In this document: positions 1-8,533 of the stretch, piece after piece | Layout of the letters: each line of letters opens with the position of its first letter | Numbering within the stretch: position 1 is the first letter of the stretch | Assembly: GCF_004683885.1 (NCBI RefSeq) | Contig: NZ_CP038440.1 | Location: 151,001 to 215,000 of the forward strand | Reading direction: 5' to 3' | Origin: Brevundimonas sp. MF30-B | GTDB taxonomy: Bacteria > Pseudomonadota > Alphaproteobacteria > Caulobacterales > Caulobacteraceae | Length of the DNA: 64,000 bases | Program-made: the position numbers and the translations under genes | The notes under the pieces: generated by a model | Told to the model about the DNA's origin: nothing | Seen by the model: only the letters and a program-made list of their open reading frames with translations | The model's database searches: none

Positions 1-862
1 CGATGGGCCGGTCCAGCGAAAGGGATATGCCTTTGATGTCGTCCTGGTGCGCGTGGCCGCGCGCGCCGTGGCCGTGGTCGTGATCGTGGTCGTGGTCGTG
101 ATCGTGGTCGTGGTCGTGATCGTGGTCGTGGTCGTGCTCATGATGGTCGTGGTCGTGGTCGTGGCCGCAGTGCTCGTCGTGCACATGGCCGGCCTCGCCG
201 TGCGGCGGATTGGCGAACTCGGGCTTGACCTCCAGGATGCGGGCCAGGTCGAAGGCGCCCAGGCCCAGCACCTGATCCAGCGGCACGTTGGAGCGTTCGG
301 CGCGGGTGATGGGGGCCAGCGGGTTCAACGCGCGCAAGCGGGCCTCGACCTGGGCCAGCTCGGCCTCGGAGGCCAGGTCCACCTTGTTCAGAATGATGCG
401 GTCGGCGAAGGCGACCTGCTCGCGCGCCTCTTTGGAGTCGTCCAGGCGCGCCATGACGTGTTTGGCGTCGACCAGGGCGGTGACGCTGTCCAGCACGGTC
501 TTGGCCTTCACATCGTCGTCGACGAAGAAGGTCTGGGCGACCGGGCCGGGATCCGCCAGGCCCGTGGTCTCCACGATGATGGCGTCAAACGCCGGCTTGC
601 CGGGCCGCTGGCGCTTCATCAGCCCCGAGACCACGCGGATCAGGTCGCCGCGCACCGTGCAGCAGACGCAGCCGTTATTCATCTCGAACACGTCCTCGTC
701 GGCGCCGACGACCAGGTCGTTGTCGATGCCGATCTCGCCGAACTCGTTGACGATGACGGCGTAGCGCTTGCCGTGATCCTCGGTGAGGATGCGGTTCAAA
801 AGGGTGGTCTTGCCGGCGCCGAGGTAGCCGGTCAGCACGGTCACGGGGATCTTATCACTCAT
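1..862 (-). CDS. CobW/COG0523-family GTPase with His-rich loop (3' end cut by window)
   Basis: G3E-class P-loop GTPase of the CobW/ZNG1/YjiA group, predicted to act as a metal chaperone or insertase. Reading back from ATG at 862, the protein opens with a Walker A motif (GYLGAGKTT), then the family metal motif in NGCVCCTVRGDL, then NKVDL for guanine recognition. After about residue 225 comes a long run of His-Asp pairs, a likely metal-binding loop, and then the start of the C-terminal domain, which runs off the window. A 2-oxoglutarate/Fe(II) oxygenase lies 39 bp upstream on the same strand, so the two may be co-transcribed. The metal (Zn, Co or Fe) cannot be read from the sequence. Confidence 0.9.
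   Translation of the reverse strand, partial: MSDKIPVTVLTGYLGAGKTTLLNRILTEDHGKRYAVIVNEFGEIGIDNDLVVGADEDVFEMNNGCVCCTVRGDLIRVVSGLMKRQRPGKPAFDAIIVETTGLADPGPVAQTFFVDDDVKAKTVLDSVTALVDAKHVMARLDDSKEAREQVAFADRIILNKVDLASEAELAQVEARLRALNPLAPITRAERSNVPLDQVLGLGAFDLARILEVKPEFANPPHGEAGHVHDEHCGHDHDHDHHEHDHDHDHDHDHDHDHDHDHDHGHGARGHAHQDDIKGISLSLDRPI
73..166. repeat. 18-bp tandem repeat coding for His-Asp pairs
   Basis: Positions 73-126 are three perfect 18-bp units (cgtggtcgtgatcgtggt), followed by degenerate copies to about 166. On the minus strand they encode alternating His and Asp inside the CobW-family GTPase. Length polymorphism between strains by slippage is likely (inference). Confidence 0.85.
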
Positions 863-901
863 CCCCGCTAGATGGCCGCACCAGCCGCCGATGGAAAGGG
901 G

Positions 902-1867
902 TCAGATCAGACGGATTTCCTTCAGGCGCTCGGTCAGGAAATCCTCGGCCATGATCGCCTTGCCCGCATAGCGATCCGGATTGTCGGGCGTGATCGTGGA
1001 CGGCAGGCTCTCGATCACGAAGTCCGGGTTGAAGTGCAGGAAGAAGGGCGTCGAATAGCGGGCGAAGCTGGCCCGCTCGGGCGCCGGATTGATCACCCGG
1101 TGGCTGGTCGACGGCAGGACATGGTTGGTCAGCCGCTGCAGCATGTCGCCGATGTTGACCACCAGGGCGCCCGGCGGCGGAGCAATGTCCAGCCACGCGC
1201 CGTCGGCGTCCTTCAGCTGCAGGCCGGCCTCTTCGGCGCCCAGCAGCAGGGTGATGACGTTGATGTCCTCGTGCGCCCCGGCGCGCACGCCCGACGCGCC
1301 CGCCGGCACCGGCGGATAGTGCAGCATGCGCAGGATCGAATTGCCCAGCTGGACCTTGTCGGCGAAATAGTCGTCGCCGAGGTTCAGATAGCGGGCGATG
1401 GCCTTCAGGATCTTGGCGCCCAGGTCGTCCATGGCCTCGAACATGCCGTACAGGTGGGTGCGGAAGCCCTCGACCTCGGTCGGCCAGACGTTGTCGCGCA
1501 TGTACTGGCGATAGGGGTGGCCCTGGGGCAGCTCGCGGCCGACGTGCCAGAACTCCTTCAGATCGACGGTCGCCGCGCCCTTGGCCGCCTCTACGCCGAA
1601 CGGCGTCAGGCCGCGCGCGCCGCCGGTGCCCGGCTGGTGATACTGGCGCTTGACGTCCTCGGGCAGGGCGAAGAAGGCCTTGGAGTCGTCGATGGCGGCC
1701 TCGATCACCCCTTCGTCCAGTCCGTGGTCGGCGATGACGGCGAAGCCATAAGTCTTGAACGACGCGCCGAGCTTGTCGGCGAAGGCCTGGAAGTCGGTGT
1801 CGTACAGGATCATCGACACGGGTTCGATGCGGCGCTTTTCGGCGGTGGGGCTCACGGTCTCGCTCAC
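902..1867 (-). CDS. 2-oxoglutarate/Fe(II)-dependent oxygenase, isopenicillin N synthase-like
   Basis: 321 aa, usual length for the IPNS-like 2OG-Fe(II) dioxygenases. An N-terminal DIOX_N region is followed by the double-stranded beta-helix with the iron ligands HED (in GAHEDINVITLL) and the distal His in TSHRVINP, whose following region carries the Arg that would bind 2-oxoglutarate (ERASFARYSTPFF). This group oxidises small organic molecules, and the substrate here is unknown. It lies directly upstream of the CobW-like GTPase on the same strand, which suggests a possible link to iron or zinc supply, though that is only an inference. Confidence 0.85.
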   Translation of the reverse strand: MSETVSPTAEKRRIEPVSMILYDTDFQAFADKLGASFKTYGFAVIADHGLDEGVIEAAIDDSKAFFALPEDVKRQYHQPGTGGARGLTPFGVEAAKGAATVDLKEFWHVGRELPQGHPYRQYMRDNVWPTEVEGFRTHLYGMFEAMDDLGAKILKAIARYLNLGDDYFADKVQLGNSILRMLHYPPVPAGASGVRAGAHEDINVITLLLGAEEAGLQLKDADGAWLDIAPPPGALVVNIGDMLQRLTNHVLPSTSHRVINPAPERASFARYSTPFFLHFNPDFVIESLPSTITPDNPDRYAGKAIMAEDFLTERLKEIRLI

Positions 1868-2021
1868 GGCAGGGCCTCGGGATTGGATCGGGCGATGTCC
1901 ATACCGCCTAATCCAGGAAATTGGCAGACCGGCGCCCGTTCATCTCAGGGTCAGACTGGAACCTTCACCATAAGCCTGCGTTTTTGCGCCAATGCCGTCT
2001 TCAACGAAAGAAAGCCATTTC

Positions 2022-2696
2022 ATGCGCTCGAAAATCTTCCTCGCCGGCGCCTGCGTCACCGCCCTGCTGGGCGCCACCGCCTGCACCACGACGGACCCGT
2101 ACCGTTCCGACCCGCAACGCAACAACACCGCCACGGGGGCCCTGGCCGGCGCCGTCGGCGGGGCCCTGCTGGGCTACCTGACTAACACCTCCAACTCCGA
2201 ACAGGGTCGCCGCAACGCTCTGATCGGCGCCGGCGTCGGCGCCCTGGGCGGCGCGGCCGTTGGCCAGTACATGGACCGCCAGCAGCGCGCGCTGGAAGCC
2301 GAGCTATCGGGCACAGGCGTGGGCGTGGCGCGTCAGGGCGACAACCTGATCCTGCGCATGCCGTCGGACGTGACCTTCGCCACCAACCAGTCGGACATCC
2401 AGCCGCGCTTCGTCTCCACCCTGAACGACGTGGCCCGGGTGCTGCAGGAATACGACCGCTCGACCGTCGACGTGGTCGGCCACACCGACTCCTCGGGCGG
2501 CGATGCGATCAACCAGCCCCTGTCGGAGCGTCGCGCCGGCTCGGTGGCCGGCTATCTGATCCAGCAGGGCGTCATGCCCGAGCGCCTGATCGTGCGCGGC
2601 GTCTCGAGCCGCAATCCGATCGCGGACAACGGCACGCCGGAGGGCCGCGCCCAGAACCGCCGCGTCGAAATCCTGATCCGCCCCTTCCAGGGCTGA
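2022..2696 (+). CDS. OmpA-family lipoprotein with glycine zipper (YiaD-like)
   Basis: 224 aa from ATG at 2022. An in-frame ATG at 1992 would add ten residues before the signal peptide, and an A/G-rich stretch (cgaaagaaag) precedes 2022. The N-terminus is a lipoprotein signal ending GATAC. Residues about 40-90 hold two glycine-zipper segments (GALAGAVGGALLGYL, GAGVGALGGAAVG). The C-terminal half is an OmpA-like peptidoglycan-binding domain with VVGHTDSSG and NRRVEILI. It probably anchors the outer membrane to peptidoglycan. It stands alone, with a terminator just downstream. Confidence 0.9.
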   Translation: MRSKIFLAGACVTALLGATACTTTDPYRSDPQRNNTATGALAGAVGGALLGYLTNTSNSEQGRRNALIGAGVGALGGAAVGQYMDRQQRALEAELSGTGVGVARQGDNLILRMPSDVTFATNQSDIQPRFVSTLNDVARVLQEYDRSTVDVVGHTDSSGGDAINQPLSERRAGSVAGYLIQQGVMPERLIVRGVSSRNPIADNGTPEGRAQNRRVEILIRPFQG

Positions 2697-2719
2697 TCTG
2701 ACGCCGACTGAATGACAGA

Positions 2720-2752
2720 GGTCGCCCGGTTTGCGCCGGGCGGCCTTTTTCT
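2720..2752 (+). terminator. Rho-independent terminator after the OmpA lipoprotein
   Basis: GC hairpin (GCCCGG ... CCGGGC, extended by flanking GG/CC) followed by ctttttctt, 24 bp past the stop of the OmpA lipoprotein gene. Confidence 0.8.
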
Positions 2753-2810
2753 TGCCCGCCACGCGGATGTGAATTGCCCCCGGCGCGCGGCGGTGGCCTC
2801 GTGGCGTTCG

Positions 2811-2927
2811 ATGAAACCGGATCGCGACCTGCTGACTGACCACGCCGCTGCGGCCCTGATAGCGGTGGTCTGCGCCGTCGTCACCGCGGCGCTGGTGATC
2901 GCCGTCGGCGGCCGGCTTCTCGGCTGA
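2811..2927 (+). CDS. possible small single-pass membrane protein
   Basis: An open frame of 38 codons from ATG at 2811 encodes a short polar N-terminus (MKPDRDLLTDH) and one hydrophobic segment (AALIAVVCAVVTAALVIAV). The same frame is open back to 2712, but that start lies before the terminator hairpin, so the shorter form is preferred. No clear ribosome binding site and no recognised family. It ends one base before the convergent ugd stop codon. It could be a chance ORF. Confidence 0.3.
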   Translation: MKPDRDLLTDHAAAALIAVVCAVVTAALVIAVGGRLLG

Positions 2928-4232
2928 TCAGGCCCGCCCGATCGAGGCGTAGCGGAAGCCGCGGGCCCGCAGGTCGTCGGGACGATAGACGTTTCTCAGA
3001 TCCACCATCACCGGCTGGTTCATCAGCAGTTTGATGCGGTCCAGGTCCAGGGCGCGGAACTGGTCCCATTCCGTCAGGATGACGACCACGTCGGCCCCCT
3101 CGACGGCGGCATAGGCGCCTGAGACGAAATCGACCCCGTCCAGCAGCTTGGCCGCCTCCTCCATGCCCTCCGGATCATAGGCTCGGACCCGCGCGCCCGC
3201 CGCCAGCAGCGCCGGCGCCACGTCCAGCGACGGGGCGTCGCGCATGTCGTCGGTGTTCGGCTTGAAGGTCAGGCCCAGCAAGGCGACGGTCTTGCCCTTC
3301 AAGCCGCCGGGCAGGGCCTCGGCGACGCGATCGGCCATGGCCTTCTTGCGCGCGTCATTGACCTGGACGGTCGTCTCGATCAGCCGGACAGGCGAACCGG
3401 CGTCCGTCGCCGTGCGCACCAGGGCCAGGGTGTCCTTGGGAAAGCAGCTGCCGCCATAACCCGGGCCGGCGTGCAGGAACTTGGCCCCGATCCGGTTGTC
3501 CAGACCGATGCCGCGCGCCACCTGCTGTACGTCGGCGCCGACCGCTTCGCACAGGTCGGCCATCTCGTTGATGAAGGTGATCTTCATCGCCAGGAAGGCG
3601 TTTGCGGCGTACTTGATCAGCTCAGACGTCCGCCGCGCGGTGAACAGGATCGGCGTCTCGTTCAGATAAAGCGGACGGTAGAGTTCGGTCATCACCTTGC
3701 GCGCGCGTTCGTCGTCCGTGCCGACGACCACGCGGTCAGGCCGCTTGAAATCCTCGATGGCGGCGCCTTCGCGCAGGAACTCCGGGTTCGAGACCACGGC
3801 GAACTCAGCGTCTGGGCGGTGCTCGCGAATGATCCGCTCGATCTCGTCGCCGGTGCCGACGGGCACCGTGGACTTGGTCACAATGACGGTGAATCCCTCG
3901 ATCAGGCCGGCGATTTCTTCGGCCGCAGCGTGGACGTAGCTGAGGTCGGCGTGGCCGTCGCCCCGTCGCGACGGCGTGCCTACGGCGATGAAGACAGCGT
4001 CGGCCCGGCGAATGGCCTCGGCGCCGTCCAAGGCGAACGACAGCCGGCCGGCGCGCACGTTGGACGCCACCAGATCCTCCAGCCCCGGCTCGAAGATCGG
4101 GATCTCGCCCTTCTCCAGCCGTTCGATCTTGGAGGGATCCTTGTCGACGCAGACCACATCGTGACCGAAGTCGGCGAAACAGGCTCCTGACACCAGGCCC
4201 ACATAACCGGTTCCGATCATCGCCACGCGCAT
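2928..4232 (-). CDS. ugd: UDP-glucose 6-dehydrogenase
   Basis: Oxidises UDP-glucose to UDP-glucuronate with two NAD+, giving precursor for capsule or exopolysaccharide in the cytoplasm. The protein (434 aa) begins with a Rossmann motif (MIGTGYVGLVSG), has the catalytic cysteine in GYGGSCFPKDT at about residue 259, and ends in the UDP-binding domain (GLTFKPNTDDMRDAPS). ATG at 4232 has AGAAGAGG upstream at good spacing, whereas the in-frame GTG at 4241 would overlap that site. The capsule-type ABC exporter 1.6 kb away suggests a shared pathway (inference). Confidence 0.95.
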   Translation of the reverse strand: MRVAMIGTGYVGLVSGACFADFGHDVVCVDKDPSKIERLEKGEIPIFEPGLEDLVASNVRAGRLSFALDGAEAIRRADAVFIAVGTPSRRGDGHADLSYVHAAAEEIAGLIEGFTVIVTKSTVPVGTGDEIERIIREHRPDAEFAVVSNPEFLREGAAIEDFKRPDRVVVGTDDERARKVMTELYRPLYLNETPILFTARRTSELIKYAANAFLAMKITFINEMADLCEAVGADVQQVARGIGLDNRIGAKFLHAGPGYGGSCFPKDTLALVRTATDAGSPVRLIETTVQVNDARKKAMADRVAEALPGGLKGKTVALLGLTFKPNTDDMRDAPSLDVAPALLAAGARVRAYDPEGMEEAAKLLDGVDFVSGAYAAVEGADVVVILTEWDQFRALDLDRIKLLMNQPVMVDLRNVYRPDDLRARGFRYASIGRA

Positions 4233-4312
4233 GGGTCGCACCTCTTCTGGTCAGGGGACGCCAGATAGCCGCCCCAGCGAGGCCTGACCACCCGCGATAT
4301 GGCGCGCAAAGC

Positions 4313-4342
4313 AAAACCGCCGATCCCTTTCGGAACCGGCGG
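4313..4342 (-). terminator. Rho-independent terminator of the ompA-like gene
   Basis: On the minus strand an 11-bp stem (CCGCCGGTTCC / GGGATCGGCGG, one or two G-U pairs) closes a GAAA tetraloop and is followed by TTTT. It lies 65 bp past the stop of the OmpA porin gene. Confidence 0.85.
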
Positions 4343-4407
4343 CCTTGTCTTGCATAAACCGCTCCGTCTCCGATCCCGAGGGATCGAAGACGGGCCAAAC
4401 ATCGAAC

Positions 4408-5580
4408 TTAGAAGTTGATGTTGATGGTGGCGCGACGGTTGAGCGGCTCGCGCACGCCGTCGGCGGTCGGGCGGGCCAGCTGCGTTTCACCGCGGCCGTC
4501 CAGCGAGATCACGCCGCCGTTGACGCCTTGGGCGACCAGGGCGTCGGCCACGGTGCGGGCGCGACGGTTGGACAGACCCAGGTTGTAGGCCGCCGAACCC
4601 GAGGAGTCGGTGTGACCGACGACCAGGATGCGGGTCGGGGTGCCCGACTTGGCGTGGTTGGCCGCTTGCGTGATGATCGAGCGGGCTTCGGCCGTCAGGT
4701 CCGAGCGATCCCAGTCGAAGTACACCACGAACTCACGCGCCTGGACCGGCGGAGGCGGCGGCGGCGGGGGAGGCGGCGGCGGGGGCGGAGGCGGCGGCGG
4801 GGGCGGCGGGGGCGGCGGGGGCGGAGGCGGCGCAGCGGTCGGGCCGAAGCTGTACCGCAGACCCAGGGTCACCGTGTGGCTGTTCTTGTACTCGCCGTCC
4901 CAGGTGCCGAAGTTGGTGGTCGGCGTGAAGGTGGTGGTGTCGAACGACATGTCGCCGATCAGATAGCGATAGGTCAGGTCGATGTTGGCGCGCTCGCCCA
5001 GGGCGAAGGCGACGCCGGCCAAGGCTTGGGCGGCGAACTTGGTGGAACTGTCGTCAGCGCCGAACACATCGGCCGGCGTGCGGACCGGCGTGCGGACAAT
5101 CCCGTAGGCGTCCGTGCTGACATGGTTGATGCCGGCTCCAAGGCCGACGAACGGACGCAGGCCCCAGAACTCCGTGCCGAAATCATAAATGACGTTGGCC
5201 ATAAGCGTGGTCGCCGTGATCCCGCCTTCGGGCGAGTGGCACGGGCCGGTGGCCGGCGTGACGTTGCAGAGACCCGACGGCGCGACGTCGCTGCCGCGAC
5301 GCACGGTGCCGATGTCGCCCGAGCGGTAGCCGCCTTCCAGTTCCACACGCCAGTTCGGGTTGAAACGATAGCCGAGACGCGCGAACGCCGCCCAGCCGTC
5401 ATTGACTTCCCAGTCCCATTCCACGCCGGTCGCCGAGGACTCGAGCGCCAGGGGGTCGATCGTGTGCCAGCCGGCGTCGATCGCGCCGTACCATCCGTTC
5501 GGCTCGGCCGAAGCGGCCCCGGCCGAAAGCGCCAGGGCGCCAGCAGCGCTCGAAGCCAAAATCAGTGTCTTAACACGCAT
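4408..5580 (-). CDS. ompA: OmpA-family outer-membrane beta-barrel with polyproline linker and peptidoglycan-binding domain
   Basis: 390 aa. A Sec signal peptide (residues 1-25, ending GAASA) precedes an eight-strand-type barrel of about 225 residues with aromatic-girdle strands (YNLGLS and NWRVELEGGYRSG styles). A linker of 28 consecutive prolines (DNA 4748-4831) joins it to a C-terminal OmpA domain (VYFDWDRSDLT, VVGHTDSSG, NRRATININF). It should tether the outer membrane to peptidoglycan. The 5' leader holds GGAGGGG 8 nt before ATG and a nested hairpin. Single gene with its own terminator. Confidence 0.93.
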   Translation of the reverse strand: MRVKTLILASSAAGALALSAGAASAEPNGWYGAIDAGWHTIDPLALESSATGVEWDWEVNDGWAAFARLGYRFNPNWRVELEGGYRSGDIGTVRRGSDVAPSGLCNVTPATGPCHSPEGGITATTLMANVIYDFGTEFWGLRPFVGLGAGINHVSTDAYGIVRTPVRTPADVFGADDSSTKFAAQALAGVAFALGERANIDLTYRYLIGDMSFDTTTFTPTTNFGTWDGEYKNSHTVTLGLRYSFGPTAAPPPPPPPPPPPPPPPPPPPPPPPPPPPPVQAREFVVYFDWDRSDLTAEARSIITQAANHAKSGTPTRILVVGHTDSSGSAAYNLGLSNRRARTVADALVAQGVNGGVISLDGRGETQLARPTADGVREPLNRRATININF

Positions 5581-5600
5581 AGGTGAGAACCCCTCCGCAG

Positions 5601-5636
5601 CAATTGACCAATGCGGCGGTCACGCCGCCTCAATTG
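5601..5636 (-). promoter_or_regulatory. hairpin in the 5' leader of ompA; rest of the 5581-5881 gap
   Basis: CAATTG boxes at 5601-5606 and 5631-5636 flank GCGGCG-gtca-CGCCGC (5613-5628), a nested palindrome 21 nt before the ompA start. It could stabilise the mRNA or bind a regulator. The remaining 250 bp to the kpsM-like gene must hold divergent promoters, but I can assign no clear -35/-10 pair there. A 63-codon ORF in it (5684-5875) looks like chance. Confidence 0.4.
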
Positions 5637-5881
5637 GGTCATAACAGCCAATCTTTCGCAGGTCGAGGCGCAAACGACGCCGCATGGCCACGCTTTCCCA
5701 TGGGCGTGTCATTGAAGCTACAGCGGAATTTCGAGAAGCGGCGTTAACCTATACGCCCTTGCTTCGCGGCACTCGGTGGATAAGCCTTCCGTTTTACGAT
5801 CCGCTACGAGGACGAGGTCGCCTTTTCGGCCCAATCCTGTCTTTAAAGCCCGGTCTCAACGGTTTGGACTGCTGACCCCCA

Positions 5882-6652
5882 ATGATGGCTCTCATTCGAC
5901 AGAAGCGCATCATCTCGGCGCTGGTTCTGCGCGAAATGACCACCCGCTTTGGGCGCGAGGGGCTGGGCTTTGTCTGGGTCGTGGGCGAGCCGCTGCTGTT
6001 CTGCTTCGGCGTGATCCTCATGTGGTCGCTTATCAAGTCGGAGTACGAGCACGGCATTCGGTTGGCGCCGTTCGTGATGACGGGCTACATGTCGCTCCTG
6101 CTGTTCCGCCATCAGATCAGCTTCGCCATGGGCGCGCTGCAGGCCAACATCGGCCTGCTGTACCATCGGCAGTTGAGAATCCTGCATTTCTACATCGCGC
6201 GAGGCGTGCTGGAGTTTTTGGGGGCCACGGCAGCTTTCGTGGTCGTCTATGTGACGCTGATGGCCGCGGGCCAGCTTTCGCCTCCGCAGGACTGGTTGCT
6301 GCTGCTGGGCGGCTGGCTTCTTCTGGGCTGGATGGGCTTCGGCCTCGCACTCGTCTTCGCCGCGCTGTCGCTGCGTTTCGAGTTGATGGAGCGTCTCGTG
6401 CCGGTGCTGACTTACGCCCTGATCCCGTTCTCGGGCGCGTTCGCCATGACAGCCTGGCTGCCCGAGCCCTATCGTTCGGCCTATCTGTGGATCCCGCTGC
6501 CGCACGGCGTGGAAATGGTGCGCGCAGGGGTGTTCGGCGAGTTCGTGCCGACATACTACGATCCCGTCTACGCTCTCGCCTGGGGCTCGGGCTTCATCGT
6601 GATCGGGCTGTTGCTGATGGCCGGCGCCAAGGACAGAGTGCTTGCCGAATGA
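5882..6652 (+). CDS. ABC-2 polysaccharide export permease, KpsM-like
   Basis: 256 aa integral inner-membrane protein with six hydrophobic segments, the size and start (LIRQKRIISALVLREMTTRFGREGLGFVWVVGEP) of capsule export permeases KpsM/CtrC/BexB. The Arg-Phe-Gly stretch before the first membrane helix is typical. It pairs with the ATPase at 7856 to move lipid-linked polysaccharide across the inner membrane. First gene of a run of four on the plus strand (kpsM, kpsE, kpsT-like, unknown). Confidence 0.88.
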   Translation: MMALIRQKRIISALVLREMTTRFGREGLGFVWVVGEPLLFCFGVILMWSLIKSEYEHGIRLAPFVMTGYMSLLLFRHQISFAMGALQANIGLLYHRQLRILHFYIARGVLEFLGATAAFVVVYVTLMAAGQLSPPQDWLLLLGGWLLLGWMGFGLALVFAALSLRFELMERLVPVLTYALIPFSGAFAMTAWLPEPYRSAYLWIPLPHGVEMVRAGVFGEFVPTYYDPVYALAWGSGFIVIGLLLMAGAKDRVLAE

Positions 6653-6692
6653 TCGGCGGCGGCGCACAAGCCCGGTCTCTTTCGGGGATTTC

Positions 6693-7856
6693 ATGACTGA
6701 TCCGCAGCTGAACTACGTCGGGCCGATCCCAAAGGCCCTGACGCATGACCGCAAGCCCAAGCCCTGGTGGCGTCGCGTGCCGTGGCCGATACTTCTGGTC
6801 GTCGGCCTGCCCACCTTTCTGGCGGCGATCTACTTCCTGCTGGTGGCTTCCCCGCGCTACGTATCGGAAGCTCGGTTCATCGTGCGCAGCGTGAACGGCC
6901 CGCAGATCTCCCCGATCGGCGTGGCGCTTCAGGGGGTGGGGCTCAGCCCGGCTCAGACGGACGCCTACGCCGTCCACGATTACGTCCGATCCTCAGAAGG
7001 CCTGCGCGATCTGCGGCGTCGCTTCGACATGCGCGCCATCCTGGGTCCCAGTAGTGCGGACATGTTCAGCCGCTATCCGCGCCCAGGCGAGAGTTTGTCC
7101 GAAGAGAGCATGCGCAAGGCGCTGCACCGCTTCGTGACCGTGGGCTACGACTCGACGACCGGCATCAGCACGCTGCGCGTCGAGGCGTTTCGTCCGGAAG
7201 ACGCCCGTGCGGTCAACGCGACCCTGCTCTCCGGCGGCGAACAACTCATCAACCGGCTGAACGACCGCTCGACCGCGTCGGCCATCGCCGAGGCTGAAAG
7301 CAACCGCGATCTGGCCCAGACGCGCGTCGCAGAGGCCCAGCAGCAGCTGGTCGCATTCCGCAATCGCGAGCGTTTCCTGGACCCCGTCGTCGCCGCTACC
7401 GAGTCGGCTGAGTTGATCGGGGGCCTGACGTCCACCCTGGCCCAATTGCGAGCCGAGAGAGCGCTGTTGGCGGCCGAGGCGCCGCAGAGCCCGCAGCTGC
7501 CCGCCCTGGACGGCCGCATTCGGGCCTATGAAACGCAAATCGAGACCGAACGGGCGAAAATGGCCGGCGATGCGGATTCTCTGGCGCCGAAGCTGAGCGT
7601 CTATGAAGATCTGGTCCGCGCCCGCGAATACGCCGAACGCGAACTGGCGCAGGCGTCGACCGCCTTGGTCACCGCGCAGCAGGAATCCCGCCGGCAGCAG
7701 CTCTATCTCGAGCGGGTCGTTCAGCCCAACCTGCCCGACGAGGCCATCGAGCCGCGTCGGTGGCTGGCGGTTCTGACCGTGTTCCTGGCTTCGTTTCTGG
7801 CCTACGGCGTGGGCTGGCTGATCTGGGCCGGCGTCCGCGAGCACAGGCAGCACTGA
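6693..7856 (+). CDS. capsule export inner-membrane protein, KpsE/CtrB-like (polysaccharide co-polymerase family)
   Basis: 387 aa from ATG at 6693; an in-frame ATG at 6642 would overlap the permease gene. One membrane helix near residue 35 (WPILLVVGLPTFLAAIYFLL), a long periplasmic coiled coil (about 180-330), and a second helix at the C-terminus (WLAVLTVFLASFLAYGVGWLIW). This two-helix layout matches KpsE/BexC/CtrB, which link the ABC exporter to an outer-membrane channel. No kpsD/wza channel gene is in this window. The stop overlaps the next start (TGATG). Confidence 0.87.
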   Translation: MTDPQLNYVGPIPKALTHDRKPKPWWRRVPWPILLVVGLPTFLAAIYFLLVASPRYVSEARFIVRSVNGPQISPIGVALQGVGLSPAQTDAYAVHDYVRSSEGLRDLRRRFDMRAILGPSSADMFSRYPRPGESLSEESMRKALHRFVTVGYDSTTGISTLRVEAFRPEDARAVNATLLSGGEQLINRLNDRSTASAIAEAESNRDLAQTRVAEAQQQLVAFRNRERFLDPVVAATESAELIGGLTSTLAQLRAERALLAAEAPQSPQLPALDGRIRAYETQIETERAKMAGDADSLAPKLSVYEDLVRAREYAERELAQASTALVTAQQESRRQQLYLERVVQPNLPDEAIEPRRWLAVLTVFLASFLAYGVGWLIWAGVREHRQH

Positions 7857-8533
7857 TGGAGGCGGCCGTCGCACAGTCGATCGGCCTGAGCGTTGAGGGG
7901 GTTTCCAAGGCCTACCCCCCTTCGACGCGCCGCATCTTCAAGGACCTCAGCTTCAACTTGCCCCGCAGTGGACGGCTGGCGCTGCTTGGGCGCAACGGCC
8001 AAGGCAAGACCACCCTGATCCGGCTGCTCGGGGGCGTGCAGAATCCGACCGAAGGCCGCATCCGCTGGATGATGTCGCCTTCCTGGCCGATCGGTTTCGG
8101 AGGCGGGTTTCAGGGGAGCCTGACGGGGTCGGACAACGTCCAGTTTCTGGCGCGTCTCTATGACCGGGATTACAAGGAGCTGTTGGCCCGCGTGGATGAT
8201 TTCGCCGAGCTGGGCCGGTCGCTGCGCCAGCCCGTCAAGCACTACTCCTCGGGCATGCGCGCGCGGCTGGCCTTCGGCCTGTCGCTGGCCATCGAGTTCG
8301 ACTGCTATCTGATCGACGAGCTTGTGGCGGTCGGGGATGCCCGCTTCCAGCAGAAGTGCCGAGAAGAGCTGTTCGAACGACGGGGAGACCGCGCCTTCAT
8401 CCTGGCATCGCACAGCCCGGAACTCATTCGTGAACACTGCGACCGCGCGCTCATCCTGGAGAGCGGCAAGGCCAAGCTGTTCGACGACATCGAGGAGGCG
8501 ATCGAAATCTACACCTGGCTTCGCGCCGCATGA
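7856..8533 (+). CDS. capsule polysaccharide exporter ATPase, KpsT-like
   Basis: 225 aa. Walker A is GRNGQGKTT, the ABC signature is YSSGMRARLAFGLS, Walker B is CYLIDE, and the H-loop is ASHSPE. The short length and the SGM signature fit KpsT/CtrD/BexA, and there is no C-terminal carbohydrate-binding extension as in Wzt of O-antigen systems. The ATG at 7856 overlaps the preceding stop; an upstream in-frame start at 7760 lies inside the kpsE-like gene. Overlaps the next gene by 4 bp (ATGA). Confidence 0.9.
   Translation: MEAAVAQSIGLSVEGVSKAYPPSTRRIFKDLSFNLPRSGRLALLGRNGQGKTTLIRLLGGVQNPTEGRIRWMMSPSWPIGFGGGFQGSLTGSDNVQFLARLYDRDYKELLARVDDFAELGRSLRQPVKHYSSGMRARLAFGLSLAIEFDCYLIDELVAVGDARFQQKCREELFERRGDRAFILASHSPELIREHCDRALILESGKAKLFDDIEEAIEIYTWLRAA

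Noticed and set aside
67..166. possible CRISPR array from the regularly spaced repeats
   Set aside because: Units are 18 bp with no spacers and are in frame in a protein gene. No other regularly spaced repeats are seen in the window.
47..871. 274-codon plus-strand ORF rich in Val
   Set aside because: It is the opposite strand of the His-rich CobW gene; its Val run is only the complement of the His-Asp repeat.
4345..5586. 413-codon plus-strand ORF with a long Gly/Arg-rich part
   Set aside because: Shadow of the OmpA gene; the run is the complement of the proline linker, and there are signal peptide, RBS and terminator for the minus-strand gene.
5684..5875. 63-codon ORF between ompA and the kpsM-like gene
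   Set aside because: No ribosome binding site, no protein-like composition, and it fills the divergent promoter region.
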